NCBI GenBank assembly: GCA_014529385.2
Contig: CM043970.1
Location: 67,234,567 to 67,298,566 of the forward strand
From: Adiantum capillus-veneris
Taxonomy: Eukaryota; Streptophyta; Polypodiopsida; Polypodiales; Pteridaceae
Length of the DNA stretch: 64,000 nt
Direction: 5' to 3'
Part shown: piece by piece, positions 36,726 to 48,147 of the stretch
Layout: each line of letters starts with the position of its first letter
Numbering within the stretch: the first letter of the stretch is position 1
Made by a program: the position numbers and the translations under genes
Notes under the pieces: model-generated
The model's database searches: none
Told to the model about the DNA's origin: nothing
The model's input: the letters and a program-made list of their open reading frames with translations, nothing else

Positions 36726-36960
36726 CACTACTAGACATCACTTGAATACCGACGCCAACTTACCGACGTCATTGGTGGGCGTCGGTATGTGCATTAGCAA
36801 TACTGGAGGGAGCTCATATTTTAAAAAAAATTCAAATTTCAATTTCCGTCGCTTATACCGAGGCAGATACATACGCATATACCGTAGCATATACCGACGC
36901 GTATACAGCAGTGTATACTAATGCGTATACAACAACATATACCGACGCCAATTGGTAAAA
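36726..36960 (+). mobile_element. Lone CACTA-3 end nested in CACTA-2
   Basis: CACTACTAGACATCAC at 36726 has the CACTA signature but differs from the CACTA-2 ends, and the following DNA carries a different subterminal motif (ATACCGACGC / TATACCG, about eight copies to 36955). I find no matching right end in the window. Confidence 0.6.
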
Positions 36961-37524
36961 ACGAAACCGCGGGCTTATTTTCTGCGTGTTTCCAAAAACT
37001 CATTCTCTCTCTTTCTTTGCTTAACTCGCGGCCATATCTGCACCTTTGGACTACTATGGGCTTATTTTTGTGTGTGTGTGTGTGTGTGTGTGTTTTTGTT
37101 TGCAAATGTGGAAGCTACTCCGGAAGCTTTGTGCACACATACGAGTGTATGTGAGTGTGCAATCTCATTGCTCTCTCTCTCACACACACACACACTAATT
37201 TTAATTTTGGTTTAATTTTATATTTAAATTTGTTATTTAATTTTAAAATTCAAATTGTTATTGTTGTTTAATTTTAATTTTTTATTGTTATTTAATTTTA
37301 TATTCAAATTTGTTATTGTAAATTGTATTTTAGGGTTTCTTGAAATTAATTTTAGGGTTAAAGTTAATTAGTTTTAGGGTTTTGTATATCCAAAAATAGA
37401 ATAAAAAAGGTTTAAATACATTAACAAAAAGTTTGCATATCCCTGCATGACCAACGGAAACGTTTGCATCTTACTGTCATCATTCGACATTCTTAGTGAC
37501 AGCATGTAAAGCACACACAATCAG

Positions 37525-37555
<31 letters not shown>

Positions 37556-37926
37556 AACCAGCGGCCCGGGCATACACACGCTCCGTCGGCACTGTGGCTA
37601 GTACGAGAGCAAAATAGAAGAAGAAAAGGGGAAGGGAGGAGCGACAAAACACAAAAGGCAAAGATGGTGGCTCATTGCTTGCTCAAAAAACCATCACAGC
37701 GCTCCACAGAGATTCTCTCTCACTCTCCTCTAGCATTTTTAATAACCGGCCGACATGTGACACTCCTCTTGAGCTTCTTTGACTTCATTTGACCAGCTCA
37801 AAATACATTCAAAGCTCAACTCTCACCTTTACACATGAAAGTCCTCTAGGGAGCAACAACAGTGCTATCGTTGCTCTTAGAGACAAGCTTCCTCCTCAAA
37901 AAAGGTTGGGCGGGGGCATATAACAA

Positions 37927-38748
37927 GCCGTAGGTCAAACGGATAGAAGAAACGCCCAAAATACAAGCCATTTTTGAAGTCCGGTTGGGTTTTTCTACGA
38001 AAAAACGCAAATGGACTTCATAAACGGCTTCTACGCCGTAGGTCAAATCCGGTTGCGTTTTTCTATGGAAAAACGCAAACGGACTTCGAAAATGGATTCT
38101 ATGCCTACCGAAACCATCCGTAGTCCATTAGGTAGTCTTAAGGCAATGTCAAGAGCGTGTATGGCAAGCCGTAGGTCAAACGAACAGAAGAAACGTCAAA
38201 TACACAAGCCGTAGGTCAAATCCGGTTGCCTTTTTCTATGAAAAAACGCAGACGGTCTTTGGAAACTGATTCTATGCCTACCGAAACCATCCGCAGTCCA
38301 TTAGGTAGTCCTTAGGCAATGTCAAGAGTGCGTATGGCAAGCCATAGGTCAAACGGATAGAAGAAACGCCAAATACACAAGCCGTAGGTCAAATCCGATT
38401 GCATTTTTCTACGAAAAAACGCAGACGGACTTTGGAAACTGATTCTACGTCTACCGAAACGATCCGTAGTCCATTAAGTAGTCTTAAGGAAATGTCAAGA
38501 CCGTGTATGGCAAGCCGTAGGTTAAACGGATAGAAGAAACGTCAAATACACAAGCCGTAAGTCAAATCCGGTTGCATTTTTTCTATGGAAAAATGTAAAC
38601 GGACTTCGGAAATGGCTTCTATGCCTATTGAAACCATCCGTAGACGATTAGGTAGTCTTTAGGCAATGTCAAGAACGCGTATGGCAAGCCGTAGGTCAAA
38701 CAGACAGAAAAAACGCCAAATACACAAGTCGTAGGTCAAATCCGGATC
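37927..38748 (+). repeat. 173-bp tandem array with a hairpin in the units
   Basis: Units begin with GCC(G/A)TAGGT at 37927, 38168, 38341, 38514 and 38688 (the last partial). The first unit is 241 bp because of an internal duplication. Each unit has a second GCCGTAGGTCAAA about 40 bp in, and most carry a dyad such as TTGCGTTTTTC-TATG-GAAAAACGCAA (38053-38078). Confidence 0.95.
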
Positions 38749-38929
38749 CGAAGATAAAATGAGAACTCTTGAGACCGTTTACATGGATTGTCTGAAGAGC
38801 ACGTCTGTGTGTGTACATATGTTTCACCCACAAATATAGGCTTTAATTTGACCAATAAAGACATGATTTACCCAGTGGTCTTGATCTCCGTGTACCTCTA
38901 GACAAAGTGGAGAGTTTAACCCACCCGGC

Positions 38930-39679
38930 ATGAAGAGATTGTCTATTTTTCACGAACTGCCGTACTGGAGTGATTTGCTTATTAATCATCTACTCGACCC
39001 AATGCACATTTTTAAGAATGTGGGAGAGATCATATGGAAGACCATTACTGGAAAAAGGGAGAGCAAAGCTCAGAGAGATGACCTACAGGCTGTGGGTTAA
39101 ATGCCAGAGATGTGGCCTCGACTAAAGTCCAATGAAGCATATGCTATTCCAAAAGGTCCATGGGTTTTGAGTCGTGCTGAAGAGCAACAAGTGAAGAAGA
39201 CCATATCTTCTTTCCAGACTCCTATTGGGTGCATGCGATGTTTGAAAACGGCCTTTACTAGAGATGACAATCTTAGTGGTCTTAAGTCGTATGATTGGCA
39301 CAAATTTTTACAGTTTATCTTACCAATTGCCATAAAAGATTGTCTGACAGATGACATCAGATGTACCATTTATTAAATTAGTGAGCTAGTGCGTTGGATC
39401 TCATCAAAAGAGATAAGAAAAGACACCATAGATGCAGCTCACTTGAATGCAATCGAAGCAGTGTGTATGGTGGAGAAGTATTTTCCAACGAACATTCTTA
39501 CCATCCAAATGAATTTGCTTGTGCTTGTGGTCGATAAAGTTGCAGTTGCTGGAACCATCAACAGCAGATGGATGTTCTTCTTGGAGAGATTCATGAAGAC
39601 TTTAAAGGGGTTCGTTCATCAAAGAGCTCGTCCAGAGGGTAGCATGGCTGAAGGATGGCTTGTATATGGTTATGTTTAA
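38930..39679 (+). pseudogene. CACTA TNPD-type transposase, C-terminal fragment
   Basis: One frame with stops at 39098 and 39374 matches the C-terminal part of plant En/Spm transposases (transposase 21 family): ELPYWSDLLINHLLDPMHIF, KNVGEIIWKTI, then DDNLSGLKSYDWHKFLQFIL with PIAIKD, VEKYFPTNILTIQMNLL and SRWMFFLERFMKTLKGFV with RPEGSMAEG. The upstream catalytic part is missing. It lies inside CACTA-2 and is its remaining transposase or that of the nested CACTA-3. Confidence 0.88.
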
Positions 39680-40515
39680 CTTTCTGGTTATGCTTATGGT
39701 TATTGTTTTGTTTTGAGGTTATGGTTATCTTCATTATGGTTTTGATCAATATGGTTATGGCCGGTTATGGTTTTGCACAAATTAAGTTCGTTATGGTTAT
39801 GGTTTTGCACAAAGTTCATTTCATTTCTTTCATTGGCCTTAAATCTCATGTGAGATCCTACATGGATAGCATGTAGGAGGCGTATACATGATATGGTTTT
39901 TTTTGAAAAGTTTATGTAAAAACAAAGGGAACTCTGCTGAAATTTCTGTGCGGGGGAGCACGGTTGATTTTGGTGCTGCTCGCTTTCTAGGGCAGAGGGC
40001 AGGAAGTCTGGCTGTGGCTGTGTCCATCTTTTCACTGGGCACAGGCCAGGTTACCTGCCCTCTGCCGAAGAATTTTTTTTTCTGTTATGGTCGTCGATAT
40101 ATGCGTCTATATATCCGTCCATATCTGCGTCGCTATCTGCGTCTATAACTGCGTCCATATCTATGTCGCTATCTGCATCTATAATTGCGTCCATATCTGC
40201 ATCGCAAATAAAGCCTTTCCACGCAGATATCATCGCAAATAGCGACAGTTTTACAGGGACGCATATATCGACGCAGTGCGTCGATATCTGCGTCGATGAC
40301 ACCTTTTTTTGTTGTAGTGCCTCTCACCATCTTTACCCTGTTTTCAAGTTTGGATAGCTTCAAATGTAAGTTCTATTTCTACAATTTTATTTTGAGTCGA
40401 GCTCAGCCTGTGTGACAAGGCAATTTTGCTCGACATGGGAAAGATTTCAGGATAGAGGCGTGTGCAGGGCCGTCTACACACACACACACACCCCTATGAT
40501 GGCTGCTTGCACCAC

Positions 40516-40516
<1 letters not shown>

Positions 40517-40551
<35 letters not shown>

Positions 40552-40576
40552 CCTCTCTCTCTGTCTCTCTCTCCCC
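40517..40576 (+). repeat. Imperfect (CT)n tract
   Basis: CT-rich with single-base interruptions. Confidence 0.9.
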
Positions 40577-40829
40577 CTGCGGTGTAGCTGATTGGAGTGG
40601 GCGGCACCCTCTTCTCCCCATTGACCTCTTAGCCGAGAAATGCATGTCCATAATCTCATTGTTGCGTATCATCTAAATGCTACGACCAACACAGAGCACC
40701 GAAAACGCCAGACTTGAGCCGGTTGAAGAGTCCTTCAGACTGGCTATGACAAGTTTGGAGGTGGGAGGGTCCCTAGCCTGGAGGTGCTGCTCTGCACCGC
40801 CGCTATCAGCAAGGCATCATCTCTATCAC

Positions 40830-40831
40830 GT

Positions 40832-40925
<94 letters not shown>

Positions 40926-40945
40926 GCACCGCGCGCCGGCGCGCA
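40830..40945 (+). repeat. (CT)n plus GC palindrome repeat unit
   Basis: About 47 CT units followed by AGCACC and the perfect palindrome GCGCGCCGGCGCGC (40931-40944), then ACACTTTACAACAGTTT. It belongs to the dispersed CT-repeat family. Confidence 0.95.
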
Positions 40946-41195
40946 CACTTTACAACAGTTTAATGTAGTGCTTGAAAAAAACATTTTTCCTAAAACTTGG
41001 CAGACTTACGTATGTGAAACAACAGAGGTAAAATTTAAATTGATAAAATTTGAAGGTTTTACACCGAATTACACTATTTTTTTCAAAATTTTGTAGGTTT
41101 TCTCATCTTCAAATATAGAATTTAGAGGTAAATTTCAAAATTTGTAGGTGGGATAACACTAAACCTAGATTTTTTTGAGCACTGGTTCAAGGCAG

Positions 41196-41330
<135 letters not shown>

Positions 41331-41430
41331 GCGGCAAGTTCAACTCTCCTCATCAGATAGATATTTTAAGGTCTCTTGGGATAGTTTCTTGCGGTGTTAA
41401 AATCTTCTTCTTCTCAAGGGGTGTGTGTGG

Positions 41431-42221
41431 ATGTGTGTGCGCTAATAAAAAGAGGAAAATGGTAAAGCTTTTCGATCAGCCAAGTGTCGTAGATTGGTTA
41501 TGCCAATTCCCAGTTGAGTAACAGATACTGAGTTCAACTCTCCTCATCAGATAGATATTTAAGGTCTATTGGGATAGTTTCCTACCACGTTAAAGTTCTC
41601 TTCTCCTTCTTCTCTCTCCTTTTGGGCAAAACCATCTCCATTCAAAATTTGAGGAAAAATTCTGCCAGTAACCTTTGCCTCTCAAAAATGACAAAGTTAG
41701 AATCTCCATAGAGAAACTAGTAAAAATTTGTTGATTTGCATGAGCAGCAATGTTTTTGAAAAACGTGTCTCGGCTTAATATCGTGTCGTTTTCAATTAAA
41801 AAAATGCCGGTTGAGAGCAAGAGGAAAAGAAGAAATTCCGCCCCAAAATAGAGAAAAATAGTGCAAAAAACCAAAAGGATAACCTAATTTGCTAAAATTT
41901 CCTCTTGGAAAAATATAAAAAAGGTACTTTGTATGTTTGGAAAATGATTTTTCTGAACACTGATGAGCAGCTACATGCCTAAATATGGTGCCTATGGCCA
42001 TTAAGTCCCTAATAGCTTTACGAGAAAGTGAGCCATTCATCCTTGGTCGATGTGACAGGATGGATGGGGTAGTAAGTTTGTACTTTGGAACCCAAGAAAG
42101 AAGATTATCATAAGTAACCTCATCAAATAAAACCATAATATTGTGGATCTTCTCCTTCTGCTTTTTCTTGCTCCATTTCTTCTTCTTCTGCTTGCCCAAT
42201 GCCACCTCCTATGTTCTTTCT
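41431..42221. other. Noncoding stretch
   Basis: No supported gene. The minus-strand open frames at 41590-42205 have lysine-rich, low-information translations and no motif. Confidence 0.5.
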
Positions 42222-42336
42222 CTCTCTACACCATTGCACACCGGCGTGCACCCTTGAAGGTACTTTAGATGGTGCAATTTAGATGGAAGTCAGCTCTTGT
42301 GGCAAAAACATTTTCGAATACAAACCACCACCAGAG

Positions 42337-42422
<86 letters not shown>

Positions 42423-42640
42423 GCACCACACGCCGACGTGCACCCTTGAAGGCAGTTAGATGGCAGGTAGGTGTCGCAATAAAAACACTGTCGAATACAA
42501 ACCGTCGGGGATGAGAGCCCCTCTCTCTCTCTATCTATCTATCTATCTATCTCTCCATGCGTTGGTTTGCACCCTTGAAGGCAGTTTAGATGGAAGCCAT
42601 GTGTCGCGACAAAAATGGTGCCGAATACAAACCACTGGGG
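42222..42640 (+). repeat. Three diverged copies of a (CT)n-associated repeat
   Basis: Copies start near 42226, 42423 and 42551. Each reads GC-rich core, GCACCCTTGAAGG, AGATGG, (G/C)AATACAAACC and then a CT tract (42337-42421; 42521-42554 with CTAT). Spacing is 100-200 bp. Confidence 0.88.
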
Positions 42641-43092
42641 AAGATGAGTTGCAACACGAGTGTGCTAGGAAGTTTGAAACACATGTGGAGGCCTCCAACA
42701 CTGAGTGCAAGGAGAGTTAAAATTTTAGACAAGGCTCCCTATCCTTGCATTCCACCAGTGTTCAAGTAAATCCATTGAGGAAATTTAACCTACATTTTTT
42801 GGAGCTAAACTACATTTTATTAAACTTTTCAAGTGGATTTTCCCCTTCTCTATTATAAGGCTAAGCTGAGGCAATCTTTTCTTGAGCACTACATTCCACC
42901 CTCGTGTTCACACTACTCGCTCAGACTATAGGTTGCTCGAAAAACTTTGCTCGGTGTTTGGTAAAACTCGCATAACACAAACCCGTGGCAATACCCTGCC
43001 TCCGTCAAGGAGGACTCCAAGTAGGAGGGGGGAGGCATTCTAAATGAAGACCTAATTTTAGAATATTAGAGGGAAATGTTTTGTGAATTGCA

Positions 43093-43503
43093 TTGAATTG
43101 TTCCACTCCTGCCTTGGGTGAGAGGTACCCTTGTTACTTTTTACAAATGTTTCACATGGTCTTTCTGGTGCTTGCCTGTGAATGGGATTTGGTAGGTACG
43201 CTAGCATGTGAGAGGAATTTCGAGGAGTTAGAATGGCTGATATGTCTCTTGACCACAACTGATCCATACTTAGTAGAGAGTGTATCTCCCATTGCACAAG
43301 CCTATCCTTTTGACCAAGATGACTATAGGCGTCTAGTGACCTTCTTAGTAAACATTGGTGCCTCTGATGATGATGAAGATTTACATGATTATACGGATGG
43401 CACATATGGTCTCACGGATGATGACTTTGTTTTTCTCGATGACAAGGATAGGGGTTTAGCCTTAGGGTTTCCCTCCAATCTCTACAATATTCTATTCCCT
43501 TGA
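43093..43503 (+). CDS. Unrecognised ORF, 136 aa
   Basis: An open frame with protein-like composition: a hydrophobic start (CYFLQMFHMVFLVLACEW), a helix-like middle (ERNFEELEWLICLLTTTDPY) and a strongly acidic C-terminal part (ASDDDEDLHDYTDGTYGLTD). CTAGGGGGAGTGCAAAT follows the stop immediately and resembles a PPT and LTR start, so this may be the last piece of a retroelement ORF. I do not recognise a family. Confidence 0.3.
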   Translation: MNCSTPALGERYPCYFLQMFHMVFLVLACEWDLVGTLACERNFEELEWLICLLTTTDPYLVESVSPIAQAYPFDQDDYRRLVTFLVNIGASDDDEDLHDYTDGTYGLTDDDFVFLDDKDRGLALGFPSNLYNILFP

Positions 43504-44879
43504 CTCTCTAGGGGGAGTGCAAATAATTAGGTTAGGGTTCCTTATGTTTTTTAATTATGTTAAATAAGTGTTGGTACCTTTTCCCACTGATGTGCCTCGT
43601 AGAGGTATTCTTTGTGTTTCCTAGTGTGTACAGGAACGTGTTGATGTTGTTAGGATTTGGACCTTCATGGAATCTTTCTCTTGTTCATACTTCAAATCAA
43701 GCACGAACACAAACAGGTGTTTCTTGTCCATTAGCATTGCCCCTTATCTTTTTGCATCCATGTTTGTCTGCTTTAATTGTGATTGGTAGCATAATATTCA
43801 ACACATTTGCTTAGTACCAAACACTAAATTCAATGTAATTTTTTGTCATAATCACTTGTCTAGGTTTAAAAATCAAGTAGTCTGACTAAGCTAGTTTGAC
43901 CAAGCTAGGCGTTAGAGATCTTCTCTTAATACCATGGGAAATGCCTTCCTAATTATCAATGGTTACTTAGGTTCTTAATCCAATTTAGGCAGCATTGTGT
44001 GAAATGTACTAGGGCTTTCTAGTGGGCTTAGTCCCTATTGACCTTTAGCTTAACTATTATAAATGGAGTTTACTAGTGTGATGAGCATGGGGAGGGTAAC
44101 AGTGTTATATGACCCCCCAAAGTTACAAAATTAAAATGCTGAAAACGAACAAACAAAAAAAAAGTCAAAGTGCCACAAAGTAAAATCTTAAGGTGGAAGA
44201 GAAATCTTAGCTTGATTGGGTACTTCACTCACATGTATCGCCTATGGTACTAGAGCCCTAGAGGTTCCCAGTGTGGGTGCTTTTCCTTGAAAAGCAAACA
44301 ATCCAAGGCATACAAAATAAGCACACACATCAAAATTGAAACAATGTGAAAAGACTTTGGGCGGTCAAAGAAAAGTAAATAAGTCAGGCGATGATTTCAT
44401 GAGCAATTCCTTTTATCATATCTTAACTACAAGGTCTTCTAGGTATAGCCTCTAGTCAGCCCTCCGACATGAAATACTTAGCTCTCGCATTAAACAACTT
44501 AATTGACCAGAGAAAATTGAGAAGCTTGCCCATGGTATTAATAGTCGATCTTTAATGCCTTTCGACCGTTCAATAAGCGACCCCAGGCTTGTTTAATTTT
44601 TACCTTTACAATTGTTTATGCGTTTGATTATATTGAAATTTAATGTTTATTGCTGACAAATGGTTTAGAACTATGCTACCAATCAATTTGTCTGCCTAAA
44701 ACTGCATATTATGCTTTTTAATTGTATATGAGAATGCAATTACTATGCCAATGTTGTTTGATTTTGCAGTGATTGACTGAAGAAGGCTAAGGACATTCAT
44801 CTCAAATGATCTTCCACCTCAATGAACGAGATTCAACTCAATAGATTCCGAGGACAGAATCTACATCAGGAAGGGGGGC
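43504..44879 (+). other. LTR-like noncoding region
   Basis: It begins behind the purine run CTAGGGGGAG (43509-43518) with TGCAAATAATTAGG and has a TATA-like TATTATAAATGG near 44054. Just before 44880 the translation resembles the last residues of a gypsy pol (FRGQNLHQEGG or RIYIRKGG). No LTR partner is visible. Confidence 0.35.
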
Positions 44880-45186
44880 ATGTTAACCCTCACACACATT
44901 CCTATCACCTACGACGGATGCTGTATTATTTATTTTCTAGAGTCAGGTATGGGGCTTGTTCGTCCAATAGGAAAAGGGTAAGAGTGATCGACGATGAGAT
45001 GCGCACTCTAACTGGAACATTTAAGGGATTAGTTGGCTAAGCATGGGCGCCCAAGTGTGAATGGGGCGAGCTCATATAAAAGTCAACTAAACCTAAAATT
45101 CACTCATTCTCTCATTTGTGCAATTGAAGAGTGATCTTGCTCCATATCCATATTCTTCTTCTTCATCTCCTTGTGTGTGTGTGTGT

Positions 45187-45264
<78 letters not shown>

Positions 45265-45430
45265 TCGAGCATTGCAGCGGTACGACGGTGGCGAGGCGGT
45301 TGAGAGCGGCGTAGCGGCGTCTCCCTCTTCTTTGCGGGGCGAGGAATCCTCCAAGGCAGCAAGCGTAGAGCGGTGAGTGACACACCATCGTCTTCTTTGA
45401 GCTTACTAGTTTAGGCTAGTTGCGTGCTTG
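44880..45430 (+). repeat. LTR-like segment with TATA box and (GA)n
   Basis: TGTTAACCCTCACAC follows the polypurine run GGAAGGGGGGCA at 44868-44879. TATAAA at 45075-45080 lies about 195 bp in, as in a U3 region. A (GA)n tract fills 45190-45261. The right end is uncertain. Confidence 0.45.
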
Positions 45431-45618
45431 GAGCCATTTGTGGCTCGCACACAGTGTATCGGCAAGTTCCTTGCATTGACACGTGCGACATACGTGCACA
45501 AGCTCATGCAAAGGCTACAACCTATACTTTCTTTACATTAGCAAAACAACAACAAAGGCCACACCAGCATCGACAACCAGATCATGTCACGGACGATATG
45601 AATTCTGAGGGGGGAAGT

Positions 45619-45990
45619 GTTGACCGTGGGTCAACACATGACATAACTCAACAAAGCCTTATTCTTTTGAGAGTTATGGAATGTTAAGGATTATGGTTAT
45701 AAACATCATTTGTAATAGTAGTAGGTAGTCTAGTTGCAAAAGCGGAGGTGCAATGACACTTCCATATTGTAAATACCAAGGCCATGTGACCCCTCAAACT
45801 CTATTTTGGTTAACCTAAGGTAGCCTTAGTATATAAGGTACCTAGATCACTTTTGTAAAGAAATTTGATCATAATTTATGTTTTAAGCTACCATCGATTG
45901 TGTGTGAGAGAGGAAGAGAGAGACCGTGAGCTTCATCTTGGTGCTACTTCCTGCTTGCTCATTGCATTGGAGAACAAACAACACCATCGC
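45619..45990 (+). repeat. Second LTR-like segment
   Basis: GAGGGGGGAAG (45608-45618) is followed by TGTTGACCGTGGGTCAACA, itself a dyad. A TATA box (AGTATATAAGG, 45828-45838) sits about 210 bp in. It precedes the gag fragment at 46700 and could be its 5' LTR. Confidence 0.45.
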
Positions 45991-46620
45991 GCTAGCCTCG
46001 GCAAGAGCTACACAACAATGCCAAGCATTCCTAGTGGAATGAAGTGAACACGCTCGCCTATCTATGAGCTATTTGTGGATGTAAGTGTATCAAATGATGT
46101 ATTTTTTTGGCCTACAAGTAGTCATTAAAATCGTGGTGACATAAGATACACATAGGTACTCATAAACTTCAGTTTTGGACACTTCAAAAAATTTACTCTG
46201 TCTTCATATGATCAAAATCCTCAAAATTATTATTTTTGTTGATAAGTACAGACAAGAATACAAGCTAATTCACCGAGACGATGTAGGGAGAGTGATAATG
46301 CCCGAGCTAGCCTCGGCAAGAGCTACACAACAATGCTAAGCATTCCTAGCGGAACAAAGTGAACGCGCTCGTGTATCTATGAGCTATTTGTGGATGTAAG
46401 TGTATCAACAATGATGTATTTTTTTGGCCTACAAGTAGTCATTAGAATCGTGGTGACATAAGATACACATAGGTACTCATAAACTTCAGTTTTGGACACT
46501 TCAAAAAATTGACTCTGTCTTCATATGATCAAAATCCTCAAATTTTTTTTTTTTTTATAAGTACAGACAAGAATACAAGCTAATTCACCCAGATGATGTA
46601 GGGAGAGTGATAATGCCCGA
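45991..46620 (+). repeat. 315-bp tandem duplication
   Basis: 45991-46305 and 46306-46620 are about 94% identical, each starting GCTAGCCTCGGCAAGAGCTA and ending GATAATGCCCGA. They lie between the LTR-like segment and the gag fragment. Confidence 0.95.
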
Positions 46621-46675
46621 GCTGGTGACACAAGCTTCAATAGGGAAGAAAAGCCCATAGAAACCCCAAGAAAGT

Positions 46676-47871
46676 CTAAAAATCCCTTCTCAGATGATTA
46701 CAACACCACAAAAAAATCAAATAAACAACCGTTGTCTAGCCCTCAGAACTTACAAACATCACCACTATCATTTCAAGCATGGCTCAAACAGTTTGTAACA
46801 CCAGACGTGAACATGAAAGGGGGTGGATATTACGCCATGTCAGGGCTAGAAGCACCACCAGAACCACCACTCCATCAGCAATACCAGGTTGAGAGTAGAG
46901 CAAGAATGCTAAATCCAACTGGGACTAGAGCACCATGTCAAGAATGAGAACAAGAAGATAATAGCTGAGTAGAGGAACAAACACTTGCTAGACCAATCAG
47001 TAAATATGGATCTGGAGCACCCCTAGGAGAGGAACTTGTATCATATCCTAGGTTAAAACGGGCTCATAGAGGAGGAATAGAGGATCCTATGTTTACAATG
47101 GTAGATCACCAGAGGATGAAACCTTGTCAAGTGCAAAAATAGGTTAACAAGAAATATTTTGGAAATAAGGATCCAAGGGATCATGTGGCAGCATTTGTGC
47201 GTGTCATTAAGGTTGAGGAAGTACTAAACTTTCCCACATAGTTCATAGGATTTGGGTTAACTCTACAGGAGGATGTTCCCACCTGGTTTGACTCTATTGA
47301 ACTAGGGATTTTGAGTCAATGGAGAAGGTATTTGACGAGTTTATTCTTAAAGAGGGATAGCCCATAATACGATTTTGCAAATCCATAAGTTCAAGAATAA
47401 AGAGAGAGAATCCATAGAAAAGCAGCCTTGAGGCTGGAACACTACGTAAAATTCTACCCTATGAAAGAATTATCGACTCAGTCCTGACTCATGTTGATAT
47501 TTATCCAAGGATTGAGAAATGTGGACCTTCAAAAAGATTTGCATATGAAGAAGAGATCAACTCTAAACAAGTTGACCATGGAGGCTCTATACCCAGTAGA
47601 CAATTGTGCTGTCTACAAGGAAGGGGACTACAAAGACTTAGATGATGACTCGTCATCACAACAAAGTGGAGCTAAGTCTACAAAGTCAGCACAAAGGAGA
47701 GAGGTTACAATAAATCAACAAAAAATTATTGAGGAAGTGCTCAAAAGGATAAGCATGTTTTCTAAGCCACAGGCTAAGCAACTCAAGTGGTGTGCCATTG
47801 AGCAAATGTTACGGCCTAAGACACACATTGTGGTCCTGCGGTCTTGTGGATGTCTGGACATTGCGGATTAG
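46676..47871 (+). pseudogene. Second gag fragment, same family as element 5
   Basis: VNKKYFGNKDPRDHVAAFVR and FGLTLQEDVPTWFDSIE match the gag at 21525-22309 nearly residue for residue, and MLIFIQGLRNVDLQKDLHM matches its C-terminal part. Frameshifts near 47300 and 47400 and several stops break it. It ends at 47871 without a protease. Confidence 0.75.
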
Positions 47872-48147
47872 GATTCATGCGGCTTTGGGACTGTTCTTCT
47901 TAGGATATCATGGGACAGGATGGGGTTTTGCACCATTCTTGATCGGCGTTGGAGCAGCGGTTGTATATGGGGGGGCATACGAGTCTTTGGGGATATCTCT
48001 AATATTCATGTAATCAATATATTTCTCTCTTGTACTCTGTGTTAGGTTGCATATCAATGAAGAAGACGGTGTTCTTTTTCTGTAAATTGTCTTCTATTCT
48101 GCCTTCATGTGTTTTGATGTTCATATAATGTAAGGCAGTGTGAGGGT
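47872..48147 (+). other. Noncoding, possibly Gypsy-3 leader or LTR end
   Basis: Contains TCAATATATTTCTCTCTTGT and similar R/U5-like sequence directly before the Gypsy-3 gag start. No boundary is provable. Confidence 0.3.

Noticed and set aside
37927-38748. CRISPR-like array
   Set aside because: Units are contiguous with no unique spacers, and the context is a plant transposon.
39666-39805. GGTTATGG repeats as a coding Gly/Tyr-rich domain
   Set aside because: The TNPD frame stops at 39679 and no open frame covers the repeats; they are a simple degenerate repeat.
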